This document shows, piece by piece, positions 48,453 through 60,855 of a stretch of DNA of 64,000 nt. The stretch is from Amoeboaphelidium protococcarum (Eukaryota; Aphelidiomycota; Aphelidea). The stretch covers positions 1,304,687 to 1,368,686 of the forward strand of contig JALECJ010000257.1 of the NCBI GenBank assembly GCA_023515745.1, read 5' to 3'. Within the stretch, counting starts at the first letter, position 1. Each line of letters starts with the position of its first letter. The notes below the pieces were generated by a model. It had not been told where the DNA came from. It worked only from the letters and a program-made list of their open reading frames with translations, and ran no database searches. Made by a program: the position numbers and the translations under genes.

Positions 48453-49085
48453 GATAGGTATGTCCGTTAGACAGTGATTGCTACTGTACGCTAAAGAAAC
48501 AAAGAAAAGACACATGAACAGCCCGATGGGCAAGTTTATGACTACGATTGTCGTTCAAGAATAAAAAGACGAAACTACAGTATTTCACAATTTACTATAA
48601 ATGTTTCATCATTCGATCATCGTATAAACATTGCTCCCCAGTGTAGGCGTCGTGCTGACCGCCAGTATGGACGTCCGTCTGCATGTTGTTGTGACGACAC
48701 TTTTCACACTTCAATTGCAGATCATCGCGTTGGTGTGGGTGTGTGTGTGTGTGCCATTTGCTCGTGTAGACTTAAGTAGCTACTTATAATGTTTTTCTAT
48801 TCGACTCTTATGGGAAGTATGGTATATATGTACTTCTATCTATGCTATGCAATGTAAGCAGCACTGTAGGATCAAGAGCCGAGTCGGAAAATCAAAGTCT
48901 AAAAATAGCCGCAACTACGCGATGCAGAAACAAGCATGTCATAACTGACTGTACATCATCAGGCTGTTTATAAGATGCATTGCCTTTTACCTGTATTATC
49001 TTTCCTTACTTATTATTAGAAATTAATTTTATTTAAATTGCATATTTAAAATCTAAACACTGTGCTTCTGGTTTGTTGAAAGGGA
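48453..49085. other. Divergent promoter region with GT microsatellite
   Basis: This shared upstream region serves the lysine enzyme (minus) and the kinase (plus). A GT/GGT run at 48731-48753 and CGCGTTGG near 48727 are the only striking elements. No gene is seen. Confidence 0.45.
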
Positions 49086-51944
49086 ATGATCATCTAGAAT
49101 TTCATTGTGATACTATTGGCCTGTCTTTTGATGGCTGTGAATGGACAATTCCCTGTAAACACTGGTGGAATCAAGACTTTATTTGCATCAAATGAAAGAG
49201 GGACTTTATATGGTGTTGCAATCACCTCTGATCAGTTGATAGTGATGTCAGTCGATGCTATTACTGGATCTTTCAATATTATGCGTAATTTCTCTATTGG
49301 AAGTAACACGAATGTGGCAATCCCTAATGTGGCATTAAATAAGAATGCCACAACTTTGTACGTCTTTGGTCACACAACCAATTTGGTTGCCTCTCTATGC
49401 AATCCTGCTAATTGCGCAAGGAACAGTGTATTCATGATAATTATAGATATTGTGACGTCTAACAGCACTTTTGCTTATGGCCCCTCTGATAACCTCTAGT
49501 TAAAGTACACGGTTTATGGCGGTGCAGTTAACTCGGTTACCGATAACGCCTACCTGATATATGGCTCAGAATCCTTTTATTTTATAATCTATTGCTATTT
49601 TAATGCAAGAATTCTGACTTATAATGCTAGCACCTAGAGCTTTTCCCTTGCTGGTGGGATAAGTCCAATCACTGCATGCGGTTATGGGGGATCAGCTCTT
49701 ATCAGTCAGACATCTTCTGATCAAATGGTGTATTACTTGTCTGTGTAAACAAATGAGGGTCAACCGCTTTATGATTTCATTTAATCTGACGGTAGAAGTA
49801 GTAATTAGTAGCTCTCTGGCTCGCCACCATTTTTCACCGCGTTTGGTTATTCCAAGTACTTTAACTAATCGGTCGGCTTAATCTGGTAAAATGGTGCGAA
49901 TGTGTTGCAATACTATGCTCCTAATAAGTATGAGCTGCGGTCAAATTTCTCTCTGCCTTCATTTTTGAATACATCAGTAGCACCATCATCCTTGTCCTAT
50001 AGTGAAAGGTACGTCATATTTGCCACTACTAATGGGTGGTTAGTTTTTGTAAACTAAACTGGTACTATTGGATATAATGTATCTACTGGACTTTCGAATA
50101 TTATCTCTACTGCATATGACCCTGCTACGGGATTCATGTATCTATCCACTGGATCATAGATAGTCTAATTGCCGTTACCTACATTGTTGATGGGTCCGAG
50201 GACAATCACCACCACTACGACGACGACGACAACAACTACGACTACTACTACTACTACTACCACCACGTCAACTACTACTACAACAACAACTACTACTACT
50301 AGTACAAGGGCTAGTTCCTCGACCATCACGTCAACTACAGCAACACCTACTACGAGGACTTCAAGTACGCCGACATCTTTGCCTACAATGTTGACTACGA
50401 AAGTATCCATGACTACTACCACGACTACGACGACCACTACCACCAGCACAACGACTACTACCTCCACGCCTACTACTTGGACATCGACCACCACCACCAC
50501 CACCACTACGACGACGATGATTGTCTCAACTCCTACTAGCACTTTGGCGCTTACCAGTTCATCATCATCCGTAGTTCCGGCTACAAGCATTATTACTTCC
50601 ACATCATTGTACAATGTCAGTGATTTCGCTGCTTCTATTAATATTAGACTGGAATCTACTACTGCGCCCTCATTCAGCAAGACGTCTTATATCGCGTTCG
50701 CGTTGAGCCATACTCCCTATAGTTCTTCCCTTCTGGCCACCACATCTCTCAATGAAGACGTAGCTGGACAAGTCTAGCCTGGTACTTAGTTCTCTATGAT
50801 CACGTTATATATAATAGTAATTGCTGTGGTTTGTATTGTAATCGTGGTACTCGTTTTACTGTCAATGTACTGTATTAGGCGAAGATACATCAAGACTCGC
50901 ATGAGGTCTTCCAAGGCACTGTTGTCGTAGAATATTGGAGGTATGACTGATCAATCATTTAATACAGCTAATTTGCCGGTGACTTAAATTTGTGGTACAT
51001 TGATGAGTGGCACTACTTATATGAACACATCAATGGAAGTTGCAGTGCCTGCATACTTGGAGTTGAAGCGTGATCTGAACTTCAGGATGGTGCCTAATTC
51101 GTTTGTCAACAAGGGCGGATAAGCCGAGATTTAAATTGCTGATATATTTCATTATCCACCTGGACATCCTTTTGCTGCTAGCGGTGAATAATTTGTGGCT
51201 GCTAAATGCTTCATTGGTGACATTAAAAGGGATAGTGTCAAGCAGGAGATTGCTTTAATGTGGAGATTTAAAGATTACGATCAGATTGCAAAGTTGATAG
51301 GATTTGATAGCCAGCAGAACATATTGCTTATGATCAATTATTAATTGGGCTCTTTGGAGTCTCTCATTCAAAGTCAGACTCAGTATGCTCAGTAAGTCGA
51401 ATACTCTTTTTAGTTGTAGTAAATTCTCTGCCTGGACGTTATCACAGCTTTGACGATTCTGCACCAGAATGCCGTGGTTCACAATGACATCAAGTCTGGC
51501 AACTACTTACTGTATTAAGGTGTCAATGGAGCTTTACGGGCAGCTCTGACTGACTTTGGCATTTGCACCCTTCAATCGCAGGCCAACTATGTTCAAGGCA
51601 TCCAATGGAATAGGCTTCAAGGTCATTCTGTCATGTATGCTGCACCAGAAGTTTTGTCGAGATTGTAAGTACCCGATTAGCTTCTCCCTGCAAGAGATGT
51701 GTTTGCTGGCGCTGTGGTGATGTTTGAGATTTTGGCACGTAGAAAGGCTTGGGCTGGCTACAAAGCAGCTCAAGTCTCTGAAATGGTACTGAGTGGGTTA
51801 AGACCGGAAGCCAAAGTTCTGGATGACCGTGCACAAATGCTCCTTTAGGAGATTTAACTAGCATGGGCCTAAGATCCTTCCATGAGGCCTACCGCTGCGT
51901 CTGTGGTTAGGGAGTTGTAGAATATGGCATAATTTTAGAAATGA
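49086..51944 (+). CDS. Receptor-like protein kinase with Thr-rich stalk
   Basis: This 952-residue frame runs from ATG 49086 to TGA 51942-51944, with no intron. A signal peptide (hydrophobic residues 6-18, NGQF cleavage area) precedes an unrecognised ectodomain with WD/kelch-like spaced motifs (about 20-370). A Thr-dominated stalk follows (about 372-480), then one membrane segment (about 572-594, followed by RRRYIKTR) and a kinase domain (about 660-945). Kinase motifs are VAAKCF (catalytic Lys about 704), HNDIKSGNYLL (about 798), TDFGICT (about 822), APEVL, and a DPSMRPTAASVV end. The catalytic loop has HND instead of HRD, so it is a non-RD kinase. The glycine loop is degenerate (NKGGQAE). It most resembles TKL-type receptor kinases; the ligand is unknown. 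Confidence 0.88.
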
Positions 51945-52007
51945 TGATGACAGAATGAAGAAATATAATTAGTTTTTTTTCATCTTTTGGGTTGCTTTCC
52001 AACTATT

Positions 52008-52604
52008 TCATGATTGAATTCGCAGTTCATACGCATAATATCCATCTTTATCCATCAGAGAACATTCATTCCGGGCCATCTTGGATATCTGCAAACGATT
52101 GATAGACACTTCGCCCAACTCGAAATCTTTATGCAGAGTCATCAGTTCCGTAGCATCAAATGGCCTGTTGTCAGCGTACTTGACATTGATCAAAGTCATG
52201 TGCAGTTTCAGCTCTTCAAAGGCAAACCGCGTCGCCAATCCTTCGCGCATGTACCGAGTCAGCAGATCCCGTAACATTAACTCTAAAGATTGATCACAAC
52301 ATTTAGCATCCATGTAGACCACCTTGGCAGATTTCATTGTTCCCTTCATTATGTGTATACCCTGCAATTTGATGCGAATGTCAGCTGGTAGTTGAAACTC
52401 ACGCAACACGCGCTTACATCTCTCCAATTTGTCAGCATCTTGAAGATCAAACATCGCCAAAGTCAAATGCAATCGATTCCAAGGGAGAATCGCATTATCA
52501 GGTACTCCGAGTGATCGCATCTAAGTCACCAATTTACTATGAGACTCCACGATGCTGTCGTAATTCAATGGAATAGACAGAAAATGTGTCCACTATCTAC
52601 TCAT
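52008..52604 (-). CDS. 2H phosphoesterase, AKAP7/ASCC1-like
   Basis: This 198-residue frame runs from ATG 52604 to TGA 52008-52010. It has the two HxTx motifs of the 2H (RNA ligase-like) superfamily: HLTLAMF at about 45-51 and HMTLIN at about 134-139, about 90 residues apart as in the AKAP7 group. The N-terminus THFLSIPLNY also matches that group. Members hydrolyse 2'-5' or cyclic phosphodiesters, for example 2-5A or tRNA/snRNA ends; the substrate here is unknown. No KH domain is present, unlike ASCC1. The start at 52604 precedes the first beta strand by six residues. It is tail-to-tail with the kinase, 63 bases apart. Confidence 0.88.
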
Positions 52605-52774
52605 ACTTGACACTTTTTCTAACGACTTGCTGTGATAACAAAAGGATTTGACTTGGAATTTAATTTCATGTCATTTCTTAGTCAAGATGCGATCAGTCAA
52701 CAATGGACATCTTTGTGATGACTAAAGACACAACAAATAAGATATACATAACAAACTACTTTATACAAGAACTG

Positions 52775-54538
52775 TCAAGCAAATGGAATAGAAATCCTCC
52801 TTAGCCAACGGTCAAAGCGGACCATGACGCCATCAGTGCCTCTCATCAACTCATCCCTGGTCGTGGCACCAAATGTCTTTCCCAATTCCACATCACCCTC
52901 CAGAACGACGCGTAAGAGCCGATTCCGCGCCTTGTCAAAGTAGCTCACAGTAATGTACTGAAAATGCTCACTGAAAACCGATTATTCTCTTATCACCCAA
53001 TCCCATTTCTTGATAATTTCTATAAACAAATCCAGAGTCCATACTATGATATTGTATCGCTTAATTGGCAAGTCTGTAACAAAGTTCAATTTCTAAAACC
53101 ATAAATACCAATTGCTAATTTCTTTGCATTCCAACGACATATCCTCAAAAGGTAAAGCCTAGATACCTTAAGGCAAACTTTTTATAATGTCATTGATTGT
53201 CCACCTATATTGTTCGGCATATTGAATATCCATAGAGCGAAAATCAAAGTTCAACGGCGCTAGACCATTCTTCAGAATCTAAGTCAAATAATGATTGATT
53301 ATTATATCATTATTTATTTGTCGCAGAAATCCATTCTAATCCAGTTTTTAAATAGTGATACTATCAAACCCGTGTAATTCCATATAACCATCGCGTGGAA
53401 TAATATAACGCCAAAAATCCTCATAGACTGATCGAGCATGATCAACACATTGCTTATCACGTAGATGATGATCATTAAACCGGAATATGAAGTCAAATCT
53501 AAACATCAAGTCTTTCACCAATGACAAAGATCGCAACTCAGCAACAAGCTTCTTTATTATTAAAGCATATGACGCAGCATTTTATCTATAAGTATTAAGA
53601 AACATCCACCGAAATTTAAATCTCACCAATCTGGTATGGGAAAGCTGTGTACCCTTCTAAAATCTTATATCGCCATAATTGAAGTCCTAAGCTAAAGATT
53701 CCAGCATATATGACGAGACTTCCAATTCCAAGACTCTATGTGCTTCTATCGTTTAGAACTTATGCGAAATAAGACTCAAAGACTACTATTTAAGCCAAAA
53801 AGTGTGCAGATTACTTCGTATAATGGATCCCCAACTGGACGGATACTACACATCTACATTGACACCCAAATAAGTAACGCCAGAATTTTGCTGGGCAATA
53901 TAGGTGTTTCCAACTAAATCAGCTCTAAAAATACGCTTCTGTCTAAATTACAACTAATCCAGAACGAGTAAATAAGCCTTATCCTAACGCGACAATACGT
54001 ATCCTTTGCTTTCGAAGCTGATTGAGAAATCTTGATACGCTTCTGCGGGGAATTTGTTCGTGCTTTCAGACAATAGCTTTATAATTTAGATCTATAGCTT
54101 GGTCAGATAACTGTAGTAAGAACCATCATTATCAGCCAAGATAGTTAAGCTATTGAAGAGAATCAGATCTTATCCATACCGGGTTATGCTTTAAATCGGA
54201 GAATCATCCTTAGGCCAACGAATCTTGAACAGCAGCTTATACACACTCGCTCTGAAATCCATAGACAAACACCACACTGACCAGTCCGGCTCCAATTAAA
54301 ACGATAGTCTCAAAGTGTTTTTATCAACAGAAAATAGGCGTCTTAGATGCCCACAATGCTATTTGACGCGATAGAAATAATGCAGCGGATCCTCAGTAGC
54401 TAGGAGTGTTGGACGTCTCGGTATTACTCTTTGAAGAATATCGCGGCCTTAAGCATCATCAAGAAGCTGAAGATAAGTTTGAGAGCCCTTCACTATAGGA
54501 AGCAATAATACAATGCATTTGAGTAGCAGTAGCCACAT
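52775..54538 (-). CDS. Secreted protein, paralogue 1 of unknown family
   Basis: This 587-residue frame runs from ATG 54538 to TGA 52775-52777, with no intron. A signal peptide covers the first 20 residues (WLLLLKCIVLLLPIVKG). It shares with its upstream neighbour a DPLHYFYRxKQxC segment near residue 50, a helix with RALxxDFNY-like spacing, and a C-terminal block (HFQYITVSYFDKARNRLLRVVLEGDVEL). No transmembrane helix or known catalytic motif is seen. The C-terminal block with strand-like alternation may be a small beta domain. I do not recognise it. The adjacent paralogue 166 bases upstream on the same strand shows a tandem duplication. Confidence 0.75.
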
Positions 54539-54704
54539 TTTAGTATCAAACGATTGTGGCGCGGAAGAAAAGAGAGGAAATCATCTGAATAAGATCCCCT
54601 TAGTAAAAGAGGTTAAAACAGTATCTTTTCAAGTCACTCACTACTAGAACTAAGTACTCAGTATTTAAGAAGCACGACAATTTAGCGCTAAATTCAGATA
54701 TTAT

Positions 54705-56543
54705 TCAAAAATTCATTATTGACCGACCCACGCGATAAATCCAGCTTATCCAGCTTTCTGAATAAGGTTTAAACTCTTCTTCTTCAATAGCACCAAAATC
54801 GCCATGCAGATACTGATCTCTGGTGAGTGCACCAAACTGCTGAGCCAACTCCATGTCACCTTCTAGAACAACACGAAAGTATCTATTCTTCTTCTTATCC
54901 AAGTGACTCGCAATTATATACTCAAAATGAGCACTATACGTCAACTAATCGCGTGATACAGTACCCCATTCGGTAATTATTGCATAAAAATTTTCTTCAC
55001 TACCACCCACCACTACGTTGTACCGCTTGATCGGGAGTGGTGTGACCAAATGCAGATGGCGAACCAAGCTACTCAATTCCAACCCTCGAGGACATTCAAC
55101 TTACACATCTTCAAATGGAATCGCTTAAGCATCTTAAGGAAGCCTGTCTATCGCTCTCAACAGCGACTATTAAAACTCTATCACATTATTAAAGCCTACT
55201 ACGTTGAAATGGCGCTTTATCTGAATGCTGCCATCCAATAATAATCGCGTCAAGCTATAGTCTTAAACTATATCATTCGAGACAAATTCATAATCTCCGT
55301 TAGCAGCAAGTCTCTCGATGATCACAACTTCGTTCGCATTCATCTTCATGTATTCGTCCTGTTCGATAACTTTAGATACAAAGTCATTATACACTTCTTA
55401 AGCTTATGCAACACATTAATCGTCAGAGAGCAATTCATCTTCAAATCGAAAGTGGAAATCGAACACGAACTACATGTCTTTCTCCAAAGATATGAGACGC
55501 ATTTGGTTGACAATCTACTTTATAATTCGGGCATACTTGGTCTCATGCTTTGTAAAGCCATCGAGAACGCTCTATTCTAATTCAAACCTGACCATAAAAG
55601 TATGGGAGAGCTTTTCACTGTCAAATAGCTTAATTTCGTCGTTCTCATAATTATCCAGTTAAACCAGATACTCCAATTCTGTAGATCGTATAACAAATTC
55701 GAGCCTTTTCTAAGGATATATATTTTTATAATGACGCGTAAGTCTCCCAAATAACTCCACTTACATCCATAGCCTATGTCCAACACTTCCAGGAACGGGT
55801 TAATGGTCAGGCCACTGTGGCTCTACAATGTCAACACCCAATCCACTCTAGCCATATTAGAAAAGGCTGATTTGTGCTGAGCCATGCTAATTATCAGCCA
55901 AAACACGCTTCGCTTTAAACTGCATTTAATTTAGAGTTTACAAATGCATATCGTCCATATTCTATAGCTGTTACCCATCATCCACCAGGTTGACAGTAAA
56001 ATCCTGATAAGCTCTGACTGGCATATTTCTAGCAATTACCGATAACCGCTCAACAATGACTTAGTAAGGCCTTAGCAAAAAATTCCAACCGCCATAGTCA
56101 GTGTAGAAGAATTATAATTAATTGACAGAGTGGAGCTATCTATCTAAAGTAATTTGATTGTAAAGTATCAACTCGCGTCCGTAGGCCTAAAGATACTAAG
56201 GAATTACTTCTTCCTGATGCCACAACATTTTTACCAGCATCAGATACACTTTCGCCCTAAACTCCATTGATAAACACCAGTCTGTCCACTGCGGCGACTT
56301 ATCAAGAGACCACTATAGAAACTTTTTATCAGCAGAGTATGCACTCCTGAAATGCTCACAATACTATTTGGCGCGATAGAAGTAATGCAGCGGATCTTCT
56401 GTGGCGTGCAGAACTGGTCGCTCAAGCATTGATCTTTAGATGATATCACGGCTTAGGTCTTCATACAGGCGCTCAAACTGATTATGCGCGCCGTTAATAA
56501 CACACAGAAGCAGAATGCTGTATGATAGATACAATCGCAGCAT
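54705..56543 (-). CDS. Secreted protein, paralogue 2 of unknown family
   Basis: This 612-residue frame runs from ATG 56543 to TGA 54705-54707. An upstream in-frame ATG (56621) exists, but the signal peptide LRLYLSYSILLLCVINGAH begins at 56543, which decides the start. DPLHYFYRAKQYCEHFR near residue 55 and HFEYIIASHLDKKKNRYFR, then VVLEGDMEL near the end, match paralogue 1 in order and spacing. The C-terminus adds an acidic EEEEFKPYSE stretch. Several TAA/TAG Gln codons stand in tandem (for example TAA TAG near 55170). Function is unknown. A role at the cell surface or in a host is possible for a duplicated, fast-changing secreted family, but nothing shows it. Confidence 0.75.
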
Positions 56544-56759
56544 TATAAAATTTGATGATATTGATGTAAAAGAAAATGAATGCGGAGCTATTGAATTAAG
56601 TTGTATGCAAAGTCGGGACAATCAGTGCTGCGCCACAATGCTATCGTTTCTCGCTGGTTGATTGAAACTCGCTCCTTTGCTTTTTTAAATAGACATTCTC
56701 AGAGGATAAGCTTTTATACACACTATGTTTTTATTCATCACTCATTTAAATAAATTACG

Positions 56760-57620
56760 CCGAGAAACCGCGGAAGTAGGATCTTCTCATTTCTCCGCAG
56801 CACCACTACTTGAGACGCAGCACCGCTAAGTGGCTCGGAACACTTTGTAATTTCTAGTAACATGTCCCAAACTGCATCATAATCTTTAAACAATAGTGGA
56901 GTATACCCAATCTATTCCCTCTTTTGATCATTGAAAATGCAGATATGTCGTTTCAACAACCATTACCGAGTAATGGCGGCAATCTGTTTCAGATCTTGTG
57001 GGCATCTTATCGCTGTAACTGTCTAATCGGCTCAATCTCCACTTGCGCCAACAAATAACTTTCCCAATTTGAATGTCTTTAACTCGGATGACACAGCGTC
57101 AGGCACAAATCTAGAAGGAAGCTGATTTCCGTTTATGACTCTCTCACGGGCCATCTACAAGAGGTGTTCATTTTCGTCGCGTCCCTCTGGGATCACCACC
57201 TTCACCATATCTTCTGCAAAAGCCAGTGCAACATTAGCTGAAACGCGAAAGTTCTCCTGAAATAAACTTAAATTCTTTCCTTTTTTTAATATTATTATGA
57301 CTCCATATATAAAGGACTATTTACAATGGATGTAATCAGAGTACCATCACTAGGCTCCTTCAATTCAGCACTCTTTGATTGGTTCATTTGATATTGATAC
57401 AAATCGAATTGAAACTGTAGTTGGTCAAAGATCCTTACAGAATAATGACAGAGCGCAGCCTTAACTTGCCAACTCGTTTGCATAAATAATTTGACATTAT
57501 CCTTTATTTGAAACGCGAACTGCTGCCACTTGCATACAGTTTATGCAGGATAAGGGGGAACGGACTCTGAGTGAGCACCGGATAAGGTCTAATCAAGAAA
57601 AATTTACTTTAAAATACAGC
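56760..57620 (-). pseudogene. Decayed unidentified gene, repeat copy R1
   Basis: Minus-strand reading is coherent from about 57610 (SGAHSESVPPYPAQTVCKWQ) through MQTSWQVKAALCHYSVRIF to a donor at 57324. After a 68-base intron ending in TTCAG it continues at 57256 (ENFRVSANVALAFAEDMVKV) to NQLPSRFVPDAV. An extra base (TCATCC against TCACC in copy R2) then shifts the frame and TGA follows. The last part resumes in register (RHICIFNDQK, LLPRFLGVI). No family is recognised. The 56760-57245 part is about nine-tenths identical by eye to R2 at 60.3-60.9 kb. Confidence 0.65.
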
Positions 57621-57762
57621 AATATCCTGCTAGTAGTCTTATTACGTTCTAACTTATGTAAAATCTGTAATTTCAGATCTCGTCATTTCTCATTGCAAAT
57701 ATAAATTTCTTCTTATTATGGTACAGAAAGTCCTTAATGATTCGCCTCCAACATTCAGTTAC

Positions 57763-59961
57763 TCATCCTGAGACAACGATAAAAACCACAGCAACATCAC
57801 AATGATCGTCAGAGGTTAGTCCACGCACTGGCTCAACTTTCAACTCCGGATCTGAAAGACAGATTTTAGTAAAAGACATTTTACGGTCACCCTTTGCAGC
57901 CTTCAACGTTGCTTTGGCTTCTGAAGGTTCGGAGAACTTCTTCGGCATATTCCTAAGTAACACAAAATGCAGCACCGACCAATATGGCACCTTCTGAATT
58001 ATGGAGATACACAAACTAAAATCTACTTTCTAACGATCTTTACATTCCCCAGATACCTTGCCGTCAGTGCATTCAAAGTCTACCTGTGCACTATCACGAG
58101 GTCGTGTACAATTGGCAAATCTGAATCCATTTGATTGATCCTACAACATGCTCCGCGGCCATATTTAATTTGGAGGTGCCATGAAAGGTATCTACAGCTC
58201 TTTGAGATTATTTTTCAATTTCAGCAATGGACCAAATTCCAATAATTTATACTCACTCTGGCCTAAACTCAGTTCATAAACAACATTGGACAAGAATATT
58301 TCAATTCCAACTCCACCAACCCCACCCACGTGGGAAGACACAACAATTGCTGCAGCCAAATCTCCTTCAAAGTCATGAAAATTGGGTTTCTACTGCACCG
58401 AATTGTTAGAGTCAACAGCAAAGCCACGACGTTAATCTAAATCGCGCAAAGTCTCTCTGAATGTCTGATATGACACTCTTCTCTGCTCATCACGTCTTCG
58501 GGTAAAAGACATGAAGGGGGAAAAGCCTTTTCCACCAGACATACAGAGATAAAGCAGCAAGTCCTAATCGATGACTGGATATTTCTCCAAAGGTCTCCAT
58601 CTTTTTATCCCACACAGCAGTTCTTCATCACCAAGCAATAACAGGGTATTATGTAAAGGGTAGTTGAGTGCAAAATGATGATGTACCAGAGAACTCCTAA
58701 TAGTCTATTCAGGTTCCATATCCAGAGCATAATACATATCAAACAGCATACAAACTTGTCCATGTGCTCTCGACGCGTCTCTGAATACACTTTTCGCTTA
58801 AGTGACAGCTGCGAATAGAGACTTGCACATTAAATCACACTTGTGGACATCAGATAACTTTTAAAAAACCTCATCTTCACACTGCTACTTAAAGAAGCTA
58901 AGAGCCAACCTAGCAAACCAAGGCCTAGAATTAACAACGAGATTCTTAATATAATCAGAGATACAGCCAGGTAGTTGATCTACAAGTGACGGATGCGTCG
59001 GAGGCATTTCGGTAACCAGGTGACACCATTCAATTTCTAATCCACTGTTTCGACTTTGAATGCTTGAGTCGAGCATATTAGTGGCAGATGTGTTAGTTCC
59101 CATAATTACCACGCACATAGCAAGAGACCTGAGTATGTTGCGCAGTAAACGACATTTTTGATACTGATCGTCAATCGAGCGGTCTCCAGTAAAAAATTCA
59201 TCAATTGTTATCACAGGCATTGCTTTGAATCGCTTCAGAACATCCAACACGTCTAGGGCCCAGCAAGGATCAATCGAAATTTGATTAAAGTCGACGTGAT
59301 AGGAGTCGACACTTTTTTGAAGCAGCTGGAGAATAAAACCAAAGCAATAGAGCTTTTCATTCAGCAAGTTATTACACGACAGTTTCTTCTCGGAGAGAAT
59401 CATTAGATCCTTCTCAACGCACATGGTAAGAGCATATGACACGCCCTAGTATCGTTAGTATATCAATTACGATTTCTAATTCACATCAGACGCAAGCATA
59501 TAATACACGCTACGCTCAGCCTTCAGCCTATTCATTAGTGTAAATGCCATCTGAGTCTTGCCAACACCAGAAGATCCATCAATAAAAATGAACGGAGGAA
59601 AGACTCTCTTAGTAACAAAATACTTGAGCTCTACATCGTGCATAATCGACACGACCTTATCTACCTATGGATACTACGCCAAGCGAGATGCATCTTCCAT
59701 ATACTACTTATATGCAGCATTGACTAGAGGGTTTTGGATTGTCGGGAATTTAGTAATGACTTGTTTTGACGGATCACTACGATACTTGTTTAAAACATTG
59801 AAAATACCAATACCTGTCGCTCCGTACAGAGATATCCATTGAGATTCAGTGTAATATGCCCATGCCTTTAAAGTCGCCTCCGGTTTACATTTAAATTTTA
59901 TGAGCAGTTCTGGCTACTCCGACTAATTTTCCATAAGGAATTCCATCAGCTCCTACTCCAT
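57763..59961 (-). CDS. Crinkler-type NTPase-nuclease, full length
   Basis: This 732-residue frame runs from ATG 59961 to TGA 57763-57765, with no intron. A short header (about 1-115) precedes the P-loop FIFIDGSSGVGKTQ (about 122-135), worded as in Crinkler (CRN) proteins. VITIDEFF (about 249) is the Walker B strand, and VVIMGTNTSATN (about 290) a sensor-like segment. The C-terminal part has SAQVDFECTDGKVSGECKDR (about 625-645). Its D then E-x-K pattern fits a PD-(D/E)XK nuclease, the usual Crinkler end. In oomycetes and some fungi such proteins act in host nuclei; in many free-living eukaryotes their role is unknown. No signal peptide is seen. It is flanked on both sides by repeat copies R1 and R2 in the same orientation. 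Confidence 0.82.
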
Positions 59962-60284
59962 TATTACTGTAATTGTATAGTTATATCAATTTGAGAATCT
60001 TTCATCGTTCCGCGTTCCAACAAAATCTATCGATGTTAATTTTGGTCGCTCGACTCATGATACTGGTGTTTTGTAAAACTTGCTTCTTGAAGTTTACCTA
60101 AATGATCGCTGCAGGAATGAGATAGTGTACAGTCAAGATCTAAAGTTTTAACATTCCGATCTGCGCGTACTTTCGTTCATGATATTACAACAATTTTGAG
60201 TAGAGTTGATCAATGGGAAAAGAGATAAACTAAAATTGCTTCTCGATTCTGTATTAAACACTTATATCATTAACATTCATTTAA
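59962..60284. other. Upstream region of the Crinkler-type gene
   Basis: An in-frame TGA lies eight codons before the chosen ATG, so the gene cannot start further upstream without an intron. CTGCGCG lies near 60160. Nothing else is seen before repeat copy R2. Confidence 0.4.
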
Positions 60285-60855
60285 GATGGATCATACCGAG
60301 TAATCTTGGAAGTAAGATCTTATCATGTCTCCGCAGATTATCCTTCTTCACTTCTCCTGAAGGACCAATAACCTATTCAACTCCAACTCAGAATAGCATA
60401 AAATCAGGTTAATTGGTATATGGACAGTACACGCTACTCATCACATGAAAATCCTCCACATTCTTGCAGCGCCGCCAAATGGCTCTGAACACGATTAAAT
60501 AGCTTTGTAATTTCTAGTAACACGTCCCTCAACTACATCATGATCTTTAAACCAAAGTGGTGGATACTTAATCTCCGTCCCCTTTTTATCATTGAAAATG
60601 CAGATATGTCGTTTCAACAACGATTGCCGAGTACTGACGGCAATCTGTTTCAGATCTTTGTGGGCACCAAATCGCTGTAACTGTCTAATCGGCTCAATCT
60701 CCACTTGCGCCAACAAATAACTTTCCCAATTTGAATGTCTTTAACTCGGTGACACAGCGTCAGGCACAAATCTAGAAGGAAGCTGATTTCCATTTATGCC
60801 TCTCTCTCACGGGCCATATAGAGAAGGTGCTCATTTTCGTCGTGTCCTGTCAGGT
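60285..60855 (-). pseudogene. Decayed unidentified gene, repeat copy R2
   Basis: This is the second copy of the R1 sequence, same strand, about 3.5 kb away, with about 120 extra bases near 60330-60460. Here the middle is intact (AVSPSQRHSNWESYLLAQVE, EPIRQLQRFGAHKDLKQIA, KRHICIFNDKKGTEIKYPPL), where R1 is shifted. The upstream part is shifted by two extra bases in an AG run near 60807. The end (LRRHDKILLPRLLGMI) matches R1. The two copies are broken at different places. No function is recognised. Confidence 0.65.

Noticed and set aside
50165-50680. 171-residue Val-rich open frame on the minus strand
   Set aside because: It is the reverse of the Thr-rich ACN repeat in the receptor kinase; the plus-strand frame has signal peptide, membrane segment and kinase domain.
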